Shown: piece by piece, positions 43,462 to 51,465 of the stretch
Layout: every line of letters starts with the position of its first letter
Position numbering within the stretch: the first letter of the stretch is position 1
NCBI GenBank assembly: GCA_030147635.1
Contig: JASBUZ010000034.1
Span: 1 to 55,704, forward strand
DNA: 55,704 nt
Reading direction: 5' to 3'
Origin: Gammaproteobacteria bacterium
GTDB taxonomy: Bacteria; Pseudomonadota; Gammaproteobacteria; Legionellales; Legionellaceae
The notes under the pieces: model-generated
What the model saw: the letters and a program-made list of their open reading frames with translations, nothing else
Told to the model about the DNA's origin: nothing
Databases searched by the model: none
Translations under genes and position numbers: made by a program

Positions 43462-44337
43462 TTATTTCTCACTGATCACTTTAAGTGAATCTAAAATTTC
43501 ATCTATGTGAGAATATAACATAGAAAGATGAGCATCATCCTCTGATATTCTTAACGTTGAATGAGGTAACAACGATTGATAAAGCTTGGCATAAGAAACG
43601 AGTACCTGTTTGTCCAATGCGCCTTGCCAAATAGCTACTGGCTTATCAATGCTTTTAAGATCAAAGCCCCAGTCTTTCAAGAGCAGTCTAAATTCTTCAG
43701 CTGCACCGCGAACATTTTGTTTAAAAGCCTCTTTTAGTGCTAGAATGGCACGATCCATTTGTTCTTCATTCTCACAAATCAAGCGATCTGGTGCAGGGCA
43801 TTGTTGCATCATTTTATGAAAGATTTTTGGTTTGAGCAGTACTTTTTGTTGTAACTGCATTAGGAGCCAAGAAACGCCTGGAATACTACGAGCCAACCCA
43901 TTGATAAGACGTAAACCAAAAGGCATTGCGGCTTTAACCTTTGGCATGATTGTGGGTGGCATAGCAGAGACAAGCGCTATATTTGCAATATATTCAGGTA
44001 TCTTATATGCACAAGCAAGTGCAAAGGGTGCGCCACCTGAATGTGCAATAATAGAAAATTTATGAATATTGAGATGTTCTGCTAATGCGCGTATATCGTC
44101 TGTCCAGGATAAAAGTGAATGGCTTTTATTTGGGGAAGAGCAGCCCATGCCTGGTCTGTCTATTCCTATGAGTCGGCAGTTTTTGTTTCGTGCCACGTCA
44201 TTAAAATCACCAGCTTGTAATCTTGAACCTGGGAAGCCATGAAAGAAAAAAACCGGATGGCCAGCAGAATCTCCATATTCTGCATAGCCAAGTTGACGTC
44301 CGTTTGATACTTTTAAAATCAAATTATTTTGCATCAT
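43462..44337 (-). CDS. Alpha/beta hydrolase
   Basis: The 291-residue protein has the fold's oxyanion segment FFHGFPGSRLQAGDF, the nucleophile elbow AHSGGAP with Ser100, and a C-terminal DDAHLSML supplying the His. It hydrolyses an ester, lactone or similar bond; the substrate is unknown. It follows the TipA-like regulator by 8 bases with a GAGGG site, so both come from the MerR-type promoter at 45145-45175 and the hydrolase is probably induced by the regulator's ligand. Confidence 0.85.
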   Translation of the reverse strand: MMQNNLILKVSNGRQLGYAEYGDSAGHPVFFFHGFPGSRLQAGDFNDVARNKNCRLIGIDRPGMGCSSPNKSHSLLSWTDDIRALAEHLNIHKFSIIAHSGGAPFALACAYKIPEYIANIALVSAMPPTIMPKVKAAMPFGLRLINGLARSIPGVSWLLMQLQQKVLLKPKIFHKMMQQCPAPDRLICENEEQMDRAILALKEAFKQNVRGAAEEFRLLLKDWGFDLKSIDKPVAIWQGALDKQVLVSYAKLYQSLLPHSTLRISEDDAHLSMLYSHIDEILDSLKVISEK

Positions 44338-44345
44338 ATAACCCT

Positions 44346-45116
44346 CTAGCTTAAGCGGTGCATTGCATAATACTCCATCGCATCCACCAAAAAATTTAAT
44401 AATTCCTCGTCATAAAATGCACAGAATTTTTTAAAATTATTATCTTTTCGATACGCACCAGAAAGCTTTAAATAGCTCGTTTTGTTAAACGACCAAAGCG
44501 GCTTAATCAATAAGTAATGGTTGTGTACTAACTCTTGTACTTCTTGAGACTCTGGATTTAAGCCTAGTTTGATTGCTTCAGCCATTTTTCGATAAAATGT
44601 ATCGCCTTTATTTTTAAATTGGTCCCAGTCAGTCTGATTCCAAGATTTAATTTTATCCCAGGATGCATCTAACTCTTCTTGTGACAGAATTTCATTGTCA
44701 ACAAGGTACTTGTCATACTCTTTTTGAATTTTGGTATCTCGAAGTCGAATGGGGTCAAAAAACTCTTCTACTTGCATTGTAATTTCTCCTCGTAAATGCA
44801 AAATGGTATTGTCGATAGTCTTAAGCATCGCCTTAATCTTATGTAACTTATTTTGCAACATCGATTTATGCGTTTTTAGTGAGGTGATTTTGTCAAACTT
44901 ATCACTGCTTAAAACTTGCTGAATGTCTTGCAAGGGAAAATCAAGCTCCCGATAAAATAATATTTGCTGTAACAGTAGTAGTTGCTCTTCTTCATAGTAA
45001 CGATACTGATTTTCACCATGAAAGGCTGGTTTTAATAAACCAATTTCATCATAAAAACGTAAGGTACGAGTACTTACCCCTGATAGTTGCGCCAATTGTT
45101 TTATCGTATAAGCCAT
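44346..45116 (-). CDS. MerR-family regulator with TipAS-like ligand domain
   Basis: The 256-residue protein has a MerR DNA-binding domain (YTIKQLAQLSGVSTRTLRFY, residues about 2-70), a dimerising coiled coil (75-110) and a C-terminal domain like TipAS, the antibiotic-binding domain of TipAL (about 120-256, with YRKMAEAIKLGLNP). ATG 45116 with AGAGGA is the right start; the frame is open up to 45188 across the promoter. It should activate its own operon, including the hydrolase behind it, when a drug-like ligand binds. Confidence 0.85.
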   Translation of the reverse strand: MAYTIKQLAQLSGVSTRTLRFYDEIGLLKPAFHGENQYRYYEEEQLLLLQQILFYRELDFPLQDIQQVLSSDKFDKITSLKTHKSMLQNKLHKIKAMLKTIDNTILHLRGEITMQVEEFFDPIRLRDTKIQKEYDKYLVDNEILSQEELDASWDKIKSWNQTDWDQFKNKGDTFYRKMAEAIKLGLNPESQEVQELVHNHYLLIKPLWSFNKTSYLKLSGAYRKDNNFKKFCAFYDEELLNFLVDAMEYYAMHRLS

Positions 45117-45144
45117 CACTTTTCCTCTAACATCGACAAAATTC

Positions 45145-45175
45145 ATGATAAAGGTTAACGTAACGTAAAGGTCAA
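45145..45175 (-). promoter_or_regulatory. MerR-type promoter with 19-bp spacer
   Basis: On the minus strand TTGACC (45175-45170) and TATCAT (45150-45145) are 19 bases apart, the long spacer that MerR proteins correct by twisting DNA. The spacer has an imperfect dyad around ACGTTACGT. It lies 29 bases before the regulator's start codon. Confidence 0.75.
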
Positions 45176-45642
45176 GGTTTTTTTTCAAGGTTCATGAGGG
45201 CGCTAAAAAAAATTCATTCGGGATTTAAAGTAAAAAATTCTTGATGCACACATGGTGCAGTGAGTGGTTCAGTAAGTTAAAGAAATAATAAAAAAGTTAA
45301 TGGGGACAAGGGGTATTATAGGTAATTCAAGTGAATCACTTTTTGAATCATCAGTGATTCATGATTTTTTTCAGAAAAAGAGTTAAAAATAATTTTTTCA
45401 TTATAAAAATCATATAGTTATATTAAAAAGCATGCCTATGCGATAGGTGTGTAAGTTCATATAATATGCGTATTTTATGCGTTTAAATTTCGCCCTTTAA
45501 AAGTATCTTTCTCTGATTGTAGATAACTAAAGCGCGTGCTTATCGCGCAATTGTGATAATCATTTTTTACCTTTTGACGAGGATCTAATGATATTATTCT
45601 GATATAGGGCTTTTTCGCGTGGCAACTCTTCTGAGGGCAATT
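45176..45642. other. AT-rich intergenic region
   Basis: No gene can be supported. It contains a hairpin TGAATCA/TGATTCA (45344-45361) with a T-run (45364-45370) that looks like a + strand terminator without any + gene before it, and a short GCGCG/CGCGC dyad (45532-45548). The end must hold the promoter of the beta-lactamase-like gene (TTGACG near 45576 is a possible -35), but no convincing pair is seen. Confidence 0.5.
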
Positions 45643-46560
45643 TTGAACAAAACAGTATTAGAAGTAATATCCTTTGTGTCTTCGTTAGTCTTTTCTCTAA
45701 CCGTATTTGCAATGCCAAACAAAACACTAGATCGCTCAATTACAGAGTTAGAGGTTAGTACTGGTGGAAAGATTGGTATTTATGTCATTAATACAGCTAA
45801 CCATATGACATTCCAGTATAGAGGGGACGAGCGATTTCCTATGGGATGCACCTCTAAAGTTATGGGTGTTGCAGCCATCTTGAAAAAAAGCATGCAGCAG
45901 CCAGATTTATTACAAAAGCGTGTAAATTATACAAAGACAGATTTAACCAACTGGAGCCCAATTACAAAAAAACATTTGCATGATGGTATGACAATAGAAG
46001 CATTATGTGCTGCGGCCATCAGTTATAGTGATAATACAGCGATGAATTTACTGGTTAAAGAGCTTGGTGGATTAAAAGAGATTAATTCATTTGCATATGC
46101 CATTGGAAATACAACTTTTAGACAGGACCATGGTTGGCCACAAGAGGCTATGTCGGGAGGTGAGGGTAATTTTGATGATAGTTCTACACCAAAAGACATG
46201 GCTAAAAGTCTAGAAAAATTGACGTTTGGTACAGTATTAGGTGAGGCCCAACAAAAGCTTTTGGTGGATTGGTTGCAACATAATACAACGGGCAATCACC
46301 GTATTCGTGCGGGTGTACCTAAGAGTTGGGTGGTTGGTGACAAAACAGGGACAGGTGATTATGGCACAACGAATGATATTGCCGTCATATGGCCACAGGG
46401 CTGTGCTCCTATTGTCTTAGCCGTTTATTATACTCATTCAGATAACGATGCAGCCATGCAAGAACCAATTATTGCAGCGGTCACGCGCTTGATCGTTAAT
46501 CAATTGGCGCAAAGTGACCGGTGTATTAAAAAGGCTCTAGGCACAGAAAGCGTGGTTTGA
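45643..46560 (+). CDS. Class A beta-lactamase homologue with altered active site
   Basis: The 305-residue protein has a signal peptide (FSLTVFA) and the class A fold, with SDN (about 129-131) and KTGTG (234-238) in the expected places. The SxxK motif reads PMGCTSKVMG, so Cys69 stands at the position of the nucleophile Ser70. In the omega loop RQDHGWPQEAM replaces the usual RxDRWEPELN, so Glu166 and Asn170 appear lost. By eye it cannot work by the normal acylation-deacylation route; it may be a dead copy, a binder or a thiol enzyme. TTG 45643 with GAGGG before it is preferred to GTG 45619. Confidence 0.78.
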   Translation: MNKTVLEVISFVSSLVFSLTVFAMPNKTLDRSITELEVSTGGKIGIYVINTANHMTFQYRGDERFPMGCTSKVMGVAAILKKSMQQPDLLQKRVNYTKTDLTNWSPITKKHLHDGMTIEALCAAAISYSDNTAMNLLVKELGGLKEINSFAYAIGNTTFRQDHGWPQEAMSGGEGNFDDSSTPKDMAKSLEKLTFGTVLGEAQQKLLVDWLQHNTTGNHRIRAGVPKSWVVGDKTGTGDYGTTNDIAVIWPQGCAPIVLAVYYTHSDNDAAMQEPIIAAVTRLIVNQLAQSDRCIKKALGTESVV

Positions 46561-46617
46561 TTTTTAAGAGGGTGCCATGTAAAAGATGGGCCGTGTGTAA
46601 ATGAGAGGAAAACAGTA

Positions 46618-47163
46618 GTGGCAGATTTCAATGCTATTTTAGAACAATTAGCACCATGGTCTTTATTTGAGTTGAATCGATTACAGGCTGTAATCGCTCA
46701 AAGATTAGATGATCCCGAAAGAAATGAAGCGATTAAGCGGCAATTAAGTGTCGGTATGAAAATCACATATTTCTGTAGCGACAAAAATGATTTGGTTGAA
46801 GCCATCATCGAACACATAAGAAAAACATGGGTATCTGTGGTTAATACCAACGACGGCAGACGATGGAACATTAAATTTTGTTTGATTAATCTACAAGGCA
46901 TCGATACGCGGATTACACCTCAAAAAAACAGTTCTGGGGTGGATAAAACTGCACTCCGGGTTGGTGATCATGTGGGCTGGCATTCGAAATGTGGGCATGA
47001 CGTATATGGTGTTATTGAAAAACTTAATCCTAAAAAAGCCTTGGTACGCTTAGGCAATGGTGAAGGTTGGCGTGTTCCCTATGGCCTGTTATTCCCCATC
47101 ATGGATGGCGTGGCTGCGGATTTAAGTGCGCCTTTATGTATTGAAGGGGAAGTTGTTCGTTAA
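46618..47163 (+). CDS. Hypothetical protein with two SH3-like segments
   Basis: The 181-residue protein has an N-terminal helical part (LEQLAPWSLFELNRLQAVIA) and two beta-rich segments that resemble each other: VGMKITYFCSDKND to DGRRWNIKFCLI, and VGDHVGWHSKCGHDVYG to NGEGWRVPYGLL. Both look like small SH3-type barrels with a charged loop. I do not recognise a family. The start is GTG 46618. It is followed by the gene at 47182 and may form an operand with it in one transcript. Confidence 0.55.
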   Translation: MADFNAILEQLAPWSLFELNRLQAVIAQRLDDPERNEAIKRQLSVGMKITYFCSDKNDLVEAIIEHIRKTWVSVVNTNDGRRWNIKFCLINLQGIDTRITPQKNSSGVDKTALRVGDHVGWHSKCGHDVYGVIEKLNPKKALVRLGNGEGWRVPYGLLFPIMDGVAADLSAPLCIEGEVVR

Positions 47164-47181
47164 TAGGGATTGGATTTTTTT

Positions 47182-47745
47182 ATGAAAGATGAAGGAAAAA
47201 ACTGGCCTTCTATAAGAGGTCGGCTAGAGCAATTGCAGCATAAAGAATTAATCACGCTCATTAATGAGTTGTATAGGCTGAATCGAGATAATCAACAATT
47301 TATTTCGGCAAAATATTTGCCTGTCTCGGATGCGATCATCAAGCCATACAAGCACTTGGTGGAACAATGTATTTCGCCAGAGCTTAGACGGGGTGATGAG
47401 CGTATTGAAAAAGCCAAAGCAAGAAAGGCGATTAATGATTATTGGAAGGCGACTAAAGATATTTACGGCAAAATTGATTTAATGCTCTATTACGTAGAAT
47501 GTGGCACACAGTTTACGCTAACGTATGGTGATATTGATGAGCCTTTCTACAATAGTTTATCCTCGATGTTTGTTCAGGCAACCCAAGAAATAAAAAAATT
47601 GTCAGAAGACGAAGTGCGGGAAAATTTTATTTATCGATTAGGTGACATTGTCCATGATGCGAGCGACATTGGCTGGGGATATGGTGACGAATTGCGTGAT
47701 ACATTTGAAACCGCATTTTCTCATCAAGAACATTTGGTTTCTTAG
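47182..47745 (+). CDS. DUF6155-like hypothetical protein
   Basis: The 187-residue helical protein begins with SIRGRLEQLQHKELITLINELYRLNRD, which resembles DUF6155 proteins (an LxxLxxxEL repeat pattern). The middle is basic and the end acidic. No catalytic motif is visible. ATG 47182 is preferred to TTG 47170. It lies between the SH3-like protein and nnrE on the same strand. Confidence 0.5.
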   Translation: MKDEGKNWPSIRGRLEQLQHKELITLINELYRLNRDNQQFISAKYLPVSDAIIKPYKHLVEQCISPELRRGDERIEKAKARKAINDYWKATKDIYGKIDLMLYYVECGTQFTLTYGDIDEPFYNSLSSMFVQATQEIKKLSEDEVRENFIYRLGDIVHDASDIGWGYGDELRDTFETAFSHQEHLVS

Positions 47746-47774
47746 TAACCGCTTTATAAGGATAAAAACGCACA

Positions 47775-48455
47775 ATGAATAGAAGTAAGCTTCCACCTGT
47801 GCTTAATCGCCTAGAATCTCAAACGATTGATAAACAATGCACTGAAACTTATGGTATCCCAAGTATTATCCTGATGGAAAATGCAGGGCGTGGCATCGTT
47901 GATGTTTTTTTATGTCTAAAACCCAAAGGCAAGGTTGTGATTTGTTGTGGTGGTGGCAACAATGGTGGTGATGGATTGGTGGTTGCACGCCATCTTGATA
48001 ACTATCATATTCCAGTTCATGTTTTATTGTTCATTGATCCTTTAACGTTAAAAGGTGATGCCAAAATTAATTATGATATTGTACAGAAGTCAGGCATTCC
48101 ACTAACAGTTATTGGTTTCGATGACATTCAATCGCTGAAACTATTTTTAGCTGAAGCTTCGTGGATAATCGATGCGTTATTTGGTACAGGCTTAAAAGGA
48201 GAGGTTAAATCACCATTTAACCAAATCATTCAGTTGATGAATGCAGTTCAAAAACCAATTGTATCCGTTGATATTCCATCTGGCCTAGATTGCGATACAG
48301 GCGAAGTCTTAGGCTCGGCCATTCAAGCGGCGCATACCACGACAATGGTTGCACTGAAGAAAGGATTTAGCGATCCTAAAGCGGCTGCCTATTTAGGTGA
48401 AGTGCATGTTGTTGATATTGGTGCGCCCAGAGTACTTTTAGAAAAATCCATGTAA
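47775..48455 (+). CDS. nnrE: NAD(P)H-hydrate epimerase
   Basis: The 226-residue protein is a complete YjeF N-domain: MENAGRGIVDVF, the phosphate loop CGGGNNGGDGLVVARHL, DALFGTGLKGEV and VDIPSGLDCDTGEVLG. It epimerises damaged NAD(P)H hydrates in the cytoplasm so that the dehydratase can repair them. The fused C-terminal dehydratase domain found in E. coli is absent here. It is convergent with the epimerase gene at 48460. Confidence 0.92.
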   Translation: MNRSKLPPVLNRLESQTIDKQCTETYGIPSIILMENAGRGIVDVFLCLKPKGKVVICCGGGNNGGDGLVVARHLDNYHIPVHVLLFIDPLTLKGDAKINYDIVQKSGIPLTVIGFDDIQSLKLFLAEASWIIDALFGTGLKGEVKSPFNQIIQLMNAVQKPIVSVDIPSGLDCDTGEVLGSAIQAAHTTTMVALKKGFSDPKAAAYLGEVHVVDIGAPRVLLEKSM

Positions 48456-48459
48456 TAGC

Positions 48460-49386
48460 TTATTTGGTTTTTCCAAATTCATGTTGTAATGCTTGGGCGA
48501 GCTGAGGGTATTTAAAGGTATAACCTGATTCAGTAAGCCGCTTGGGTACAACACGTTGGCCCTTGAGTAAAAGATATTCCCCCATTTCGCCAAATAGGAG
48601 TCGAATCAAAAAAGCTGGCATCTTCAATAATAGTGGACGATGCAAACAGTCGGCAAGTGTACGCGCAAATTGTGCTTGGGTGACGGGGTAGGGTGATGTG
48701 AGGTTAAACGCACCGGTTAATTCAGTATGCTCCAATAAAAATAAAATACCACCGACTACATCATTAACATGCACCCAAGAAATTACTTGTTTGCCATTGC
48801 CTACGATACTGCCAAACCCTAAGTAAAAACTGGGAAATAGTTTTTTGAGCATGCCTTGCCCTTTTCTCAAAACAACGCCAAAACGCGTTGAAATAACAGG
48901 TATCCCTGCGTCAATAGCAGGTTGTAATGCTGCTTGCCATTGAACACCAATTTCACTTAAAAAATCCTTGGGATGAGTGGTATCAATAACAGTATCTTCG
49001 TCAAAAATAGTCGGATCATCTTGCTTTTGTGTGCCATAAATACCAACTGCATTTGCGCATAAGAATCGTGGCTTGGCTTTATACTTGATGAGCCAATGTC
49101 CAAGTATTTCGGTAGTGCTTACCCGTGAATCAATGAGTTGCTTTTTAATAGTAGGTGTCCAACGCGATGTGGCAATGTTCAAACCACATAGATTAATCAC
49201 GGCATCAAATTGATTGGCATCTATTGCTGCCAACTCATCCCATGAATAACATGCAACATTTTCTGGAAATTCGCGCTGCAATGCTGCTTTATTTCTTCCC
49301 AGTGCTGCAATGTGATGTTTTGCTTTTAATGCACGAACTAATTCATGACCAATAAACCCAGATGCGCCTGCGATTAATAGTTTCAT
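48460..49386 (-). CDS. TIGR01777-family NAD-dependent epimerase (YfcH/SDR39U1 type)
   Basis: The 308-residue protein starts MKLLIAGASGFIGHELVRAL, the NAD-binding motif of extended SDRs, and has the family's INLCGLNIATSRWT and a C-terminal DUF1731 region (LPLLLKMPAFLIRLLFGEMG-like). ATG 49386 is the correct start; the frame is open to 49428. Function is unknown although the family is widespread. Confidence 0.88.
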   Translation of the reverse strand: MKLLIAGASGFIGHELVRALKAKHHIAALGRNKAALQREFPENVACYSWDELAAIDANQFDAVINLCGLNIATSRWTPTIKKQLIDSRVSTTEILGHWLIKYKAKPRFLCANAVGIYGTQKQDDPTIFDEDTVIDTTHPKDFLSEIGVQWQAALQPAIDAGIPVISTRFGVVLRKGQGMLKKLFPSFYLGFGSIVGNGKQVISWVHVNDVVGGILFLLEHTELTGAFNLTSPYPVTQAQFARTLADCLHRPLLLKMPAFLIRLLFGEMGEYLLLKGQRVVPKRLTESGYTFKYPQLAQALQHEFGKTK

Positions 49387-49452
49387 TTTTATCATTTCTA
49401 AACAAAGGGATACGGTATAAGATAACATGAGTGCTATTAAAAGGAATCAACT

Positions 49453-49647
49453 ATGTTGACCTGTAACATTGATAAAACAGACCGAATTAATCGAATTGTT
49501 ATCGGGGTTTTGCTGTTTCTTGCGGCTATAGTCGGGATGAGCAAAACCTTCTTTATGATAGTAGGCGTTGTTTTGGTGATTGAAGGATGGATCGGGTGGT
49601 GCTCTATTCCCTACCTTATGAGTAAGATCAAGCGTTTTTATAAATAG
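49453..49647 (+). CDS. DUF2892 (YgaP-like) small membrane protein
   Basis: The 64-residue protein matches the DUF2892 family: a short N-terminal CNIDKTDRINRIVIG, two membrane segments (about residues 15-30 and 33-50) and a conserved GWCSIPYLM before a basic tail. Family members are inner-membrane proteins, often next to rhodanese genes. AAGGAATC upstream is the ribosome site. Confidence 0.75.
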   Translation: MLTCNIDKTDRINRIVIGVLLFLAAIVGMSKTFFMIVGVVLVIEGWIGWCSIPYLMSKIKRFYK

Positions 49648-49670
49648 CGATACAAAAAAGGTTGCGGTTT

Positions 49671-50210
49671 ATGTCAGATAATCTCATTGATTTTGATGAT
49701 ATCAAGTTAATTCCCGCTTCATTGAAGGATTACACAACCATTCAAAATATGGGGCGTTTTTATGTTTATGACATGAGCCAATATTTGGGCAATGAACCTG
49801 GTTGGGAATGTCCAGAAGATGGTTTATATGAGTGCATTGATTTTAAAAAATATTGGAAAATGGATGATGCATTTCCATTTCTTATTCGATACAAGAATGA
49901 ATTAGCAGGGTTTGTGATTGTTGATAGAAAAACCAGTGATCCACACGCTGAATTTAATGTGGCGCAATTTTTTATTTTGAGAAAATTTAAAAACAAAGGC
50001 ATTGGGAAGTACGTTGCGCATCTATGTTTTGATCGCTTTCGTGGCGCTTGGGAGGTGATGGTTATACCAGGTAATAAAGGCGCTTATCAGTTTTGGCGAT
50101 CAATCATTGGAGAGTATACAAATAATCAATTTGAAGAACATACAAGAAAAGTTAAACACTTGGAGAATAGCTTAAAAAATATTTTTTGTTTTAAAAGCAG
50201 AGCAGTCTGA
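49671..50210 (+). CDS. GNAT acetyltransferase, paralogue 1
   Basis: The 179-residue protein has KLIPASLKDYTTIQNM, ELAGFVIVDRK, NVAQFFILRKFKNKGIGKYV and a C-terminal GAYQFW. The same landmarks in the same order occur in the protein at 50824-51333, so they are a diverged pair separated by a truncated gene. The two DxxxY segments before the core suggest a common substrate. ATG 49671 is chosen over 49662. Confidence 0.8.
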   Translation: MSDNLIDFDDIKLIPASLKDYTTIQNMGRFYVYDMSQYLGNEPGWECPEDGLYECIDFKKYWKMDDAFPFLIRYKNELAGFVIVDRKTSDPHAEFNVAQFFILRKFKNKGIGKYVAHLCFDRFRGAWEVMVIPGNKGAYQFWRSIIGEYTNNQFEEHTRKVKHLENSLKNIFCFKSRAV

Positions 50211-50266
50211 ATTGGAAGGGCGTGTGTTATTGGGTAAACTGACAGTTTTTTGTGGTAGGTAAAACA

Positions 50267-50821
50267 ATGAGTGAATATCAGTATTATGAATTTTGCAGTA
50301 TTAACAAGCCACTTTCGAAGGTAGCTAGAGACGAAATGAGTGCCCTATCAAGCAGGGCAAAAGTTGGCTCTCATAATGCATGCTATGTCTATAATTATGG
50401 GGATTTTAGGGGTGATCCACAAAAATTACTTTTAAAATATTTTGATATGTTTTTTTACATCAGTAATTTTGGAACAATGCAGTTAATGTTTAAATATCAT
50501 TGCGATGCGATAAATTTAGAGCAAATTCAGCAATTTTCTCGAAAGCATGTTGTTGAGCTTAACCGATTTGACCAGGACGTTGTACTTCATATCAACGTAA
50601 ATAATGAGGAAGGATTTGGTTGGACTGAAGGTGAGGGACTGCTTCCTGAACTTTTACCTATTTATACTGAGATCCAGCAGGGTGACTACCAAGCGCTGAA
50701 GCTTGCGCTTGCAATTGATGATACGTTCAGCGGAATGAATATTGAAGCTGTTAATCAGCTGCGCAATGAAAATGAATTTTCTGCTGCAACGCAGACATTT
50801 CTTGAATGTGCGTGTGTATAA
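50267..50821 (+). CDS. C-terminally truncated conserved hypothetical protein
   Basis: The 184 residues start SEYQYYEFCSINKPLSK and contain NYGDFRGDPQKLLLKYFDMFFY and SNFGTMQLMFKY, which I recognise as the N-terminal part of a larger conserved bacterial protein of unknown function (commonly over 350 residues). It breaks off after QTFLECACV, just before the next acetyltransferase. It is therefore probably a remnant. ATG 50267 matches the family start. Confidence 0.6.
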   Translation: MSEYQYYEFCSINKPLSKVARDEMSALSSRAKVGSHNACYVYNYGDFRGDPQKLLLKYFDMFFYISNFGTMQLMFKYHCDAINLEQIQQFSRKHVVELNRFDQDVVLHINVNNEEGFGWTEGEGLLPELLPIYTEIQQGDYQALKLALAIDDTFSGMNIEAVNQLRNENEFSAATQTFLECACV

Positions 50822-50823
50822 TT

Positions 50824-51333
50824 ATGTCGAAAGCAGATATCACAATTATCAAGGCCAATAAAGAGCAAAGCTCTATTATTGCTCAGCTGTATGAATTGTA
50901 TACTTATGAAATGACCTCTTTGGCTGATTTTGATATTAACGATAATGGGTACTACGGTTATGATGATTTACCGCTTTATTGGCAAGAACCTCATAAATAT
51001 CCCTATTTAATTTGGGTCAAGAAGAAATTAGCAGGATTTGTATTAATTCAAAAAGGTTCGCCTATAGATAAAGAGCTTAATGTTTGGGATGTGGCTGAGT
51101 TTTTCATTATGCGAAAATTTCGTCAAAAAGGTATTGGGCAATCTGTAGCCCATCAATTATGGAAGCAGCATGAAGGAGCCTGGCAAGTAAGAGTTTGGGA
51201 TAATAATGAAATTGCTCATGCGTTTTGGAAAAACGTAATTCAGAAGTTTGTAAAAGAACCAGTTGTTCCAATTAAAATGCTTTATCAAGGTCATGATGGG
51301 CTTCTTGTGTATCGATTTAAATCCCATGGTTAG
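50824..51333 (+). CDS. GNAT acetyltransferase, paralogue 2
   Basis: The 169-residue protein shares with the gene at 49671 the motifs KKKLAGFVLIQ, NVWDVAEFFIMRKFRQKGIG and IAHAFWKNVI. A tyrosine/acidic-rich loop (DINDNGYYGYDDLPLYW) precedes the core. Substrate unknown. ATG 50824 is chosen; upstream codons belong to the truncated gene. Confidence 0.82.
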   Translation: MSKADITIIKANKEQSSIIAQLYELYTYEMTSLADFDINDNGYYGYDDLPLYWQEPHKYPYLIWVKKKLAGFVLIQKGSPIDKELNVWDVAEFFIMRKFRQKGIGQSVAHQLWKQHEGAWQVRVWDNNEIAHAFWKNVIQKFVKEPVVPIKMLYQGHDGLLVYRFKSHG

Positions 51334-51465
51334 GCGCCCCATTGGCAGTTTGGGTTGGATATGCGGGAATACGCCCTAATGTGAATTTCAGGTAAAATAA
51401 ACCAATGGTGATGATGTGTTGTTTATTCAAGAGGGCAAGGTTGCACTTCTTTGGAGATAAAATTG

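Noticed and set aside
45344-45371. Terminator for an expressed gene
   Set aside because: The hairpin with T-run faces the + strand, but no + strand gene lies before it; it may be a relic, so it is mentioned only within the intergenic entry.
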